Shown piece by piece: positions 56,241 through 64,000 of a DNA stretch of 64,000 nt. Made by a program: the position numbers and the translations under genes. How positions within the stretch are numbered: position 1 is the first letter of the stretch; every line of letters begins with the position of its first letter. Origin of the DNA: Neolentinus lepideus HHB14362 ss-1 (taxonomy: Eukaryota; Basidiomycota; Agaricomycetes; Gloeophyllales; Gloeophyllaceae); contig KV425559.1 of NCBI GenBank assembly GCA_001632425.1, forward strand, positions 193,281 to 257,280, in the 5' to 3' direction. Below the pieces are notes generated by a model, which saw only the letters and a program-made list of their open reading frames with translations, searched no databases and was not told the origin of the DNA.

Positions 56241-58702
56241 ATGGCGATGCAAGCACGGAAATCCGCCTTGCCAGCCCAGGGGTTCGCCTCCAAGGGTGTT
56301 GCTAGCTCAAGACCCGCTACGTCTTCTATATCTTCCGAACCGCGCTCCGCTCTGGTCTCATCCGACAACTTTCAACGACACTCAATTAGCAGCCTTCAGG
56401 TGCACAAGGGTCTCTTCACTGACCGTAGCTCGAAAAGTGTGCGCCAGGCGTCGTTCCAGACTGCAGGGAATGCGCAGTCTCGGATACCCCCCTTCCTGAA
56501 CACAAAACATGCACCGATTTCTCGCGATATCTATTCTAGCAGGGTCTTCCAGGGAGGACATGTGCCTCATGTGCCGTTCAAAGCAGCGAAGAAATCAACG
56601 TCGCACCCTTCGTCATCGTCGCGACGCATCAATCTCGCTTGTATGTACCTGACAATATCTCGAATAGTGTCGCCTGAACACCGCTGGTAGCCCGCAAGAT
56701 GACAATGGGAAAGAAAGAATCAGTCTCTGCTCATCCCGACTTTGCCTATGTCGACTTTCAGTCACAACACGCTCAACCTCCAACAAAATCTCGTCCCCGC
56801 ACCATTGATATTGCTTCGTTTGAAGACAAAGAGTTAGGCCTTCGCCGGGGCCGTCACTTATTCGACGACGGTCTCTGGGAAGCGACAGGTCCTAGAATAG
56901 CGGTTCGACAGGCAGGTGCAGGGCGGACTCGTGGAGTAGAGCGCAATGATGTGATATCGGTGCCCATCAACCAGCTTTTCTTGACACGACCTCCTACAGA
57001 CGACGATAGCGAGGAAGAAGACCGACAATATAGGCCGTTTAAGGCTGCACGTAAGCATGGGGCAGACATCCCAGCACAAATAGGTCGCAAGGCAGCAAAA
57101 AAACACAAGGCTGTCAACGTATACGAATCGGAGGAGTCTTCTGAAGAACTAGAAGAAGCAGATACAGACACAAGCCAAGATATTCCTGAAAGCAGAGACA
57201 GAAGGAGAAAGAGTGCCAAGGCTAGCAAGACTGCACGAGGCCATCGCGTACCCGTCGCTCAGTATAAACACCGGGAAGAGGAAGACGCCTCAGGAGCCGA
57301 ACACTATCCGGTGGACAAGATACCTTCATGGCCTGCGGAATCGTCGATCACTGGTGGTCCTGCTATTCCTGCCTCGCTTCTGCGAGCAATTAACTCGCTT
57401 CCATTGTCTTCTGGTAGACTGCGAGGTATAGGGAAACTACCTTTCCTGCGTCGAAATCTGCGACGCGCGTTCGAATATAAATTCCGGCAAGCAACCGGAC
57501 GGGGCCAGGATAGCTTCGAGGAGACTATTGAAGGTCGTATAGAAGTCGTATATCAACTGCAACTGAGAGATGACCCAGAGCCTGGTGACGAGAGTGATGT
57601 CCCTCGACAGCCTCATCTGTATGAGGAATACAAGGCTGTTATGGACAAGTTGCTATGCCCGATTTGCAATTTGCACGGCGTTTTCAGTGCGTCGAGCCTT
57701 CTCAAGAAGCACTTGGAGCGAGACCATTCCGAGGTGGGCGTAATTTGGGAGTTCTCGTCCGAGAGCAGACAGGTGGGTCTGACTTTGGATCGACTGCGGC
57801 GATATTATTGATACTCGACATAGATCATCTTATCTGTCCCTCATCCAGACTCAGATTACGATGAAACTACCAGGTGCCGGCGTGACCCATCAGCAAGCTT
57901 TGGAATATACTAACATGTTGGTACAGCTCTCCGCCTGAGTCCACGTCTGTGGAGAGTGACGCCGAAGACGCGACTGCGCGTTGGCCGCTCATTACTCCAT
58001 CTCCGTCTCGAGATCCTAGCAGAAGCCAGGCACTCTCTACCGATCCAGTGGAAAATATGACCGTAGACTCATCTCCTTCTCATCTCAAAGTAAAATTACG
58101 ACCGAAGTATCACGCCTCTCGTTCGCCCACTGCGTCATCTCAGGCACAATCGTCGATCGCTGCACCTAACCTTGGTCCCGCAGCACGACCTCCTTACCTT
58201 CCGCACGGGAACATCCAGTTCTCGTGTAGGCCGGACGGCCCCCGCCTGTATGATCTGCTGAACACACTCCCTATGGACCAATTCGGTGTCATGAGTTGGT
58301 TTGTCGTTGACAAGGAGGAGGAAATATTCGAGCTGGATGACGTTCGAGATGAGGATAAGGTCATGATGGCGCTTTGGAGTCGTTGGATTCTGCTCAATAG
58401 GTGCGCGTTCCTGGAGCGGTCACTACTAGCCTCTAATGGCTATCTCGTGTCTTAGGAATAAATTTGTCCACGACTATTTTCAAGGAACCGTCGCTTTTAT
58501 AGATGAATATTGGGAGATGATTAAGCTCGCCGCCGGCTGGTCTGCCCTCCGAGTTTGGTTATTAGTGAGTGCGCCAGCTCCTCCAGAGGCCCAGCTGTCA
58601 ACGTTCTTGTGCAACCAGATGCTCGTGGTCAACAGATTTTTGGAAGGCTCTCATGTCGCGAAAATCCTTAAGCACTATGAGCAGTTAGCCGGTATGGTTT
58701 GA
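56241..58702 (+). CDS. SUZ12-like Polycomb protein (C2H2 zinc finger plus VEFS box)
   Basis: Five exons (56241-56640, 56691-57776, 57849-57873, 57927-58400, 58456-58702) give 743 residues in one frame. The N-terminal half is Ser/Arg-rich with acidic blocks. A zinc finger CPICNLHGVFSASSLLKKHL followed by ERDH matches the SUZ12 type. The C-terminus has FGVMSWFVVDKEEEIFELDD, DEDKVMMALWSRWILLNR, NKFVHDYFQGTVAFIDEYWE and AAGWSALRVWLL, the VEFS box of SUZ12 and its plant and fly relatives, which binds EZH2 in Polycomb repressive complex 2. A 25 nt micro-exon encodes DSDYDETT. The start is the first ATG after an in-frame TGA. A role in H3K27 methylation is inferred from the family. Confidence 0.82.
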
Positions 58703-59188
58703 CTCTCTGGGGACTGATAGGACAGCCACTTTGATTGATGTACCAGAACGATCTATTATCGGCTTGGCTACGCTGAAGTAGAATACATACGTATTCGGCT
58801 ATTGACATTAATCTTAGCTTTAACCGGGACGGGCGATCACTTGGAATTCAGTCTCGTGCCTGGAAATCGCCCTCCTCACATTCACCCGTGCGGCGTGCAT
58901 GGTCTTTCTTTGCGACGCAAGATTGCGAAAAATCACACCTGTTTACAGAGACAATTGCGCAATTGCGCGCTCCCTGAACGTGACTTCGCCGGACTTTTTG
59001 GCCTATCATAGCCGAGATAATTGTAGGCTGGACCATGGACGCAAAGTGAGAGCATTGTCGGACGGCGCAACATTGGAATGCTATGGTGTGCTCGAGTGGA
59101 TATACTGTGTGCCTTGATATGCTCATGCGATAAATACAGAGTCTATCATGTCTTGCAGAACTCTGTGTTCGCACCGTTCTTGCACGCG
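58703..59188. other. Intergenic between the SUZ12-like and MFS genes
   Basis: Nothing is recognised; it probably holds the MFS promoter. Confidence 0.4.
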
Positions 59189-61910
59189 ATGGCCGACCAA
59201 CTACGACCTACTGACGACGCTCAGCTTCCTACAATACTCGCGCAAGTCGACCGGTTGTCGCTGTATAAGCCTGCTGTCGACGACAAGTCTGTATCGGTGG
59301 TCTCGGACAAGGTTCAGGATGACGACCTTGTTGAGCCAGACGACTCGGAATATCAGTTCAGATTCACCGACTGGCTATTTCGAAGGGGATCGCATAAGTC
59401 CGTGGATCTGGACGCTATCGCAACGAAACGTTCCGTCTTTGACGATCCGATCCTTGCGCCACATTATTGGCCGAAGCCTGAATACGAAAACATTCATAGG
59501 CTCGATCTGAAAGCTAGGTGGACTTATAGGGAGGAGAGGGTATGTTCTACTCATCCCAAATAGCTGACTTGGATTGCAAACGTTTAAACACTGGATTTAG
59601 GCGTTAATTCGGAAGCTCGACTGGAAAGTCATGCTATGGGCTGCTATTAGCTTTTCGGCGCTTAATCTGGATCGATCGAATATAAACCAGGCCAATTCGG
59701 ATAACTTCCTTCCTGATCTGCACCTGACCACGAACGGCGAGTCGAGTCATAGGTATAGCAGAATATTTGGATCTTACCTCTGCTAGACTTCAACTTGGGG
59801 AATTCTCTCTTTCGTGTCGCCTTCCTTTGTGCAGAGCTGCCGTCGCAGCTTGTGTCCAAGAGGGTCGGTACTTTGGGATCTTAACTCAAATTTCCATCAC
59901 CTAAACGTTCCGCATGAACTAGATTGGGCCTGACCGATGGATACCAATGCAGATGACACTTTGGAGTATGTTTCTTTTTTGACACTGCACGAGAACAGAC
60001 TTATGACGCTCATATCAGGTATAGTCACCATGTGCCAATTCTGGTTAAAGGGACGCACATCCTTCATCGTTACTCGCGTACTTCTTGGGTGAGTATATGA
60101 GGCAGAAACCATGCTTCGTCTGCTGACATCTGTCGGCTCTAGTGCTCTTCAGGGCGGGTCAGTATACAAATACAGACCAATATCAATCGTTACTGATTTC
60201 TTTCGTATGGCAAGATTCATTCCTGACCTTATCCTATACTTGTCTTGTGCGTTTTGTATTTCTCCCGTCAGATACTGTTGCTGACACGCCCTAGATTACT
60301 ACACTAAAACGGAGTTACCCATACGATTGGCGTTCTTTTGGATGTCATTAAACGCTTGCAGCGTCGTGGCCAGTTTCATCGCTTACGGCGTGTTGCATCT
60401 TAGAGGGACACTAGGTCGTGCCGGCTGGAGGTATTGCAATTTGACATCCAATTATCTGGTTATTACTAACGTTTTTCTCTTCAAGATGGCTCTTCCTCAT
60501 AGAGTAAGCCAAATTTCTTGTCAAGAGGTGTTTCCAATACTAATACGCAATGACAGAGGACTAATCACTTTGGTCATCGGTGTCGTGACCTTCTTCATGA
60601 TGCCGCCATCTCCCACCCAGACCAAGTCGTGGTTTCGTCCTAAAGGATGGTTCACAGAACGAGAAGAGACCATCTGTGTGACTCGCGTTTTGCGCGATGA
60701 TCCTACCAAGGTATGCTGCACCCCACCATGTCGAATCTAGATTACAATGGAGTTATCTGATGACTGTCCAGGGTGACATGCATAATCGCGAAGGTCTGAC
60801 GTTGAAGCGACTTTGGCAAGCCGCATGCGACTATGATCTGTGGCCCCTCTATATCCTGTTCGTGCAATCTCTTTGACCGAGAATCTGTGTGATACTTGAC
60901 GCCGCCTCGCTAGCGGAATCATGTTCGGTATCCCAATCGGCCCTCCGGGAACGTACCTTACTCTATCATTACGCCACCTTGGGTGCGTGTATTGCATCCA
61001 TCTCTCCAATATTCTTGCTAACCTTTGCATGTTTCCATTTCTCCCTTCCTTAGATTTGACACTTTCCGGACTAACCTCCTGACTATCCCGTCACAAGTGT
61101 TTGGCATGATCTCTATGTTCGGCATCGCTTTGATCTCCGAGACTTTGAACGACCGCTCGATTGTGTCGATGATGGAGGATGTCTGGGCGTTGCCTTGTCT
61201 AGTGGCGCTGTATTGCCTGCCTGAGAACCCAAATCCATGGGCGTACTTTGTGTGTATCTGGATTATTATCTGTGTGTTTTCATCTGCTAAGGTTTTACTA
61301 GGCTGTCGCGACAGTGCTTTTATCTTACCCGTAAGTACTAGCTCGAACTCGCAGTAATACTTAGTTACTGACAGTATGCGAAAAGGTATACGCATCCGAT
61401 CCAAGTGGGATGGTGTTCTCGCAATGCGGGAGCCGTGGCTAGTCGGACGGTGAATGCGTCCCTGTACAACATGTACGTGCTAAAGCTATGGCTATCTTGC
61501 AGCTCATCTAACTGCTTTTTCCTCCAGGTGTGTTCAACTGAGTGCCGTCATCTACTCGTACATCTACCAAGCCGATGATGCCCCACAATGTACGTATCTT
61601 TTCTGACCAACCTCTTGAAGAGTCGCGTGAAATTCGGTGGTGATACAGATAAGAGAGGAAATCGGACGTTGATCATCATATGTGCAATCAATCTCGGCCT
61701 TTTGTACCCTGGAACAAAGCTCTACTACCTCTGGAGAAACAAAACCCGAGACCGGATTTGGAACAAGATGACATCGGAGGTTCGTCGCTCTTCTCTTCTT
61801 CCACACAACGCTGGTATGAACAAGCAACCCATTTTCAGGAGAAGGCAGCGTACCTTCAGACCACGACCGACCTCGGCAACCGTAGATTAGACTTCAGATT
61901 CGCTCATTGA
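59189..61910 (+). CDS. MFS transporter, anion:cation symporter (DAL5/allantoate permease-like) family
   Basis: The start [20 protein letters not shown] lies in an acidic N-terminal tail. The core begins [40 protein letters not shown], and [20 protein letters not shown] with [17 protein letters not shown]. Further blocks are [80 protein letters not shown] and [20 protein letters not shown]. The end is [20 protein letters not shown] to RFAH and TGA at 61910. Over ten introns restore the frame; one uses a GC donor (59737-59786). The family moves small organic anions such as allantoate, pantothenate, nicotinate or biotin precursors; the substrate is unknown. Confidence 0.88.
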
Positions 61911-62289
61911 CTTATCAATATTTATACATGGTGCAGTTAGACGACGCAAGTTGCATGTAATTGACCAGCTTGATATATGTAAACCGGGATCCATAAAGTG
62001 GCGTTTCAATAGAGTTCATGAGATCTTTGAGGCGAAGCTTCTCTTCCAGATGTCAGCGTGGCTGATACTTGTTAGCCAGACGCAAACAAATGCAAACAGT
62101 GACAGTTAACTTCCGGTAGTCGCAAGGTAAAGCCAACTGCCACCCTTCTTCTACTTATCCACTACTAATCCCTTGTGAAATTCGTCAAGTTCAATAACCA
62201 CCCTCCTGGTACTGCAGGTTTAAATGACTCTTGTATGCCAATAAAGCTGTACTGACATAAAAGTTAGTCATTCCAGTTAATGACGTCTA
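61911..62289. other. Intergenic
   Basis: Nothing is recognised. Confidence 0.4.
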
Positions 62290-63357
62290 TGACATACCTG
62301 CAGAACAACCCGTCCTTGCCTGCAGAACTACAGATTGTGGTGTTTCGACACGCAATATTAGGGATCCTACCTACGTCTACTTGGGCCTGTGACACGAAGT
62401 CTTCTACCTGACCAACTCCCTCAGCCCAACATCTCCGTCAGCGGTGGCGAGAATCTCAGAGTTGGTGGGTATGGTAAATATGACCGGTCAGTGCTCCTCC
62501 GTCTCTTCCAGCCATATCCAGGGTCGCTCCTCTACAATGCCGTCAAGCGGCTCAAGTCTCAAGTTGCACTGTCGATTTTGGATTAGTGGACTATTGCACT
62601 ATTCTGATACCATGCTGGTTCTTTATGAGCCGCAAGTTTACAGGCGGTCTTCATGCACCTCATTGGAGCATGACTCGGTTCGACGGGAAGTATTGTTACG
62701 AAGATAACGCGCCTATGTTTTAGTTTTTTGCCACGAATATCCAGAACATACAATACGTGTCTGTTACCTTCATTGGTCCATATTCCCATCCACCCAAAAG
62801 CTGTCCCTACTGTCGGTGACCACTCTGCACCTCCCTTGCTTTGATGCCCATGTCAATAAACACATCAGTCAGTAGGACCTACTCTCCGTCACGCAAGTGG
62901 TCCTCGACGACTTCGGCAGAGATTGGGAAGAACTGCACCATTGCAGAATATTGCCAACACTGTCAGGACAGTCACGCTCGGTGAGTCCAGGGACTTCACA
63001 AAGCACAATTACTTTTCCGCTGTCCTTCTATGGTGTGCACAGGTTCTCACAATATTGTTTCACGTCTCTACGTTTTTACCCCATCCTCGACGCCACCACA
63101 GTTCTATCCGGATCGTCTACATCCGAGAAAACCCTTGGAACGAGTCTGAGTGCGTTGCCGATCTGAAATTGCGACTAGTCCACTACGTTAAATGGTTTGC
63201 GCTCTCCCCTTGTCTGAGACGGGTAGTACTTTGCGGTGGCTGGGAGGAAGCACTGACTTACCAATGCGAGCGGTTCCAGGAGGCTGGCAGGGTCCTTAAG
63301 AATGTAGGGAGGGACTCAGAGATGGAAAACGGCGATCGGGTGAGATTTGTTCAGTAG
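62290..63357 (+). CDS. Weak multi-exon orphan, possibly F-box-like
   Basis: An initial frame MTYLQNNPSLPAELQIVVFR resembles the L-P-x-E-L start of fungal F-box domains but stops soon at a TGA. A later frame near 62923-63357 ends SPCLRRVVLCGGWEEALTYQ plus CERFQEAGRVLKN and a TAG. I could not join these with convincing splice sites, so this is either a small spliced gene or a decaying copy. Confidence 0.3.
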
Positions 63358-64000
63358 ATTGTGGACTTGACGATATAGGTCGCATCGGTTGACATGAATG
63401 TCTTACGACATCTTTTATGGACTACGTATGTTATGTTTATCTGTATGGATGTGATACGCTCACGTATGTTAACAGATCTGTCTTGTGTTATGCACCATGT
63501 CCGATCAGTATCTCCCACCACGCAATGCATGCATGAAATAAAGCTTTCGATGGCGATCCGACGTAAGCGGGGTCAATGATGTTCGGGCAATCCTGTGAGC
63601 CGCGAAGACGTACTCTTGTTTTGAAGCCGTGTCTGCTCCCTGCCCTAATGTACGTACCTATATTTCGAGACGTGCCCATTTTGAATTCACGCGTTTCGAT
63701 CACGAGTGGCATGATATTCTACATTATCCAACGTACCACTGCGTCTTCCAGAACCTTACGCCACCTGAGCTTGGGGCTAGAAAATGGTAATCAGGTAGCG
63801 TTAGTGCACTCAATCGCAGACATAGATGCAACTGGATACCACCGCAGAAACCATTCATGCAATTGGGTATACTTTACGATATCACTGCAGCGAAGGTATG
63901 CCAATCGTGTGCCTCGATTTTGCGTCATCGCCTTCGATGCTCTGACATAGCTCTGGCCCGGGGGAACCACCATCTGATTCTTACTGTCGTGTCAGGCAAT
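63358..64000. other. Right edge, nothing recognised
   Basis: A frame at 63576-63950 (+) has an RTLRHLSLGLEN stretch but no recognisable family; a gene may continue past the edge. Confidence 0.3.

Noticed and set aside
58563..58592. 30 nt GT...AG segment in the last exon of the SUZ12-like gene
   Set aside because: Too short for an intron, and the frame reads through it without a stop.
1..64000. CRISPR arrays, rRNA genes, prophage or operon-like clusters
   Set aside because: None seen. The window is intron-rich eukaryotic DNA and the neighbouring genes do not form a recognisable biosynthetic cluster.

Overview
The window looks like nuclear DNA of a mushroom-forming basidiomycete (Agaricomycotina; species not determinable). 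Genes are densely packed on both strands and cut by many 45-75 nt GT-AG introns. Several families typical of this group are present: a DUF6533-type membrane protein, long F-box/LRR proteins, a Kre6/Skn1-type GH16 protein, a TOK-type potassium channel and a sphingolipid delta-4 desaturase. There are no bacterial-style operons, rRNA genes or CRISPR arrays. Gene models were built by following reading frames across visible splice sites, so outer coordinates are firmer than every internal exon.

Layout, left: partial UNC93-like transporter (+), Derlin (-), zinc alcohol dehydrogenase (+), orotate phosphoribosyltransferase (-), a PEP-mutase/isocitrate-lyase-family enzyme with an apparent frameshift (-), an F-box protein (-), two orphan genes (-), the CIA1 iron-sulfur WD40 protein (-), a dead LINE fragment, and a TOK1-type K+ channel (+).

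Middle (25.6-33.7 kb): a transposon-rich island. Two near-identical inverted copies of a ~1.1 kb TIR element flank an F-box gene (+) and the ribosomal protein eS26 gene (-). The second copy holds a 640-N assembly gap and lies about 104 bp from the eS26 start codon. Right beside it is a 587 bp TIR element with a perfect 9 bp target duplication and a tRNA-like internal module, followed by a DUF6533 membrane protein gene (+).

Right: Bur1/Cdk9-type kinase (-) and ORC2 (+) sharing a 154 bp divergent promoter, a PARP-type zinc-finger protein (-), sphingolipid desaturase (-), a 1.18 kb TIR element, histidinol-phosphate aminotransferase (-), a secreted GH5 endoglucanase (+), Kre6/Skn1 (-), a SUZ12/VEFS-box Polycomb-like protein (+), a DAL5-type MFS transporter (+) and a weak orphan gene.

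Most genes are unrelated housekeeping or metabolic functions rather than a cluster. The most notable points are the inverted transposon pair around eS26, an eS26 gene whose first coding exon is only the ATG, three GC-AG introns recognised by reading frame, a SUZ12-like PRC2 candidate, the frameshift in the PEP-mutase-family gene, and a perfect 16 bp hairpin between ADH and OPRTase. I did not find a convincing multi-gene novel system.
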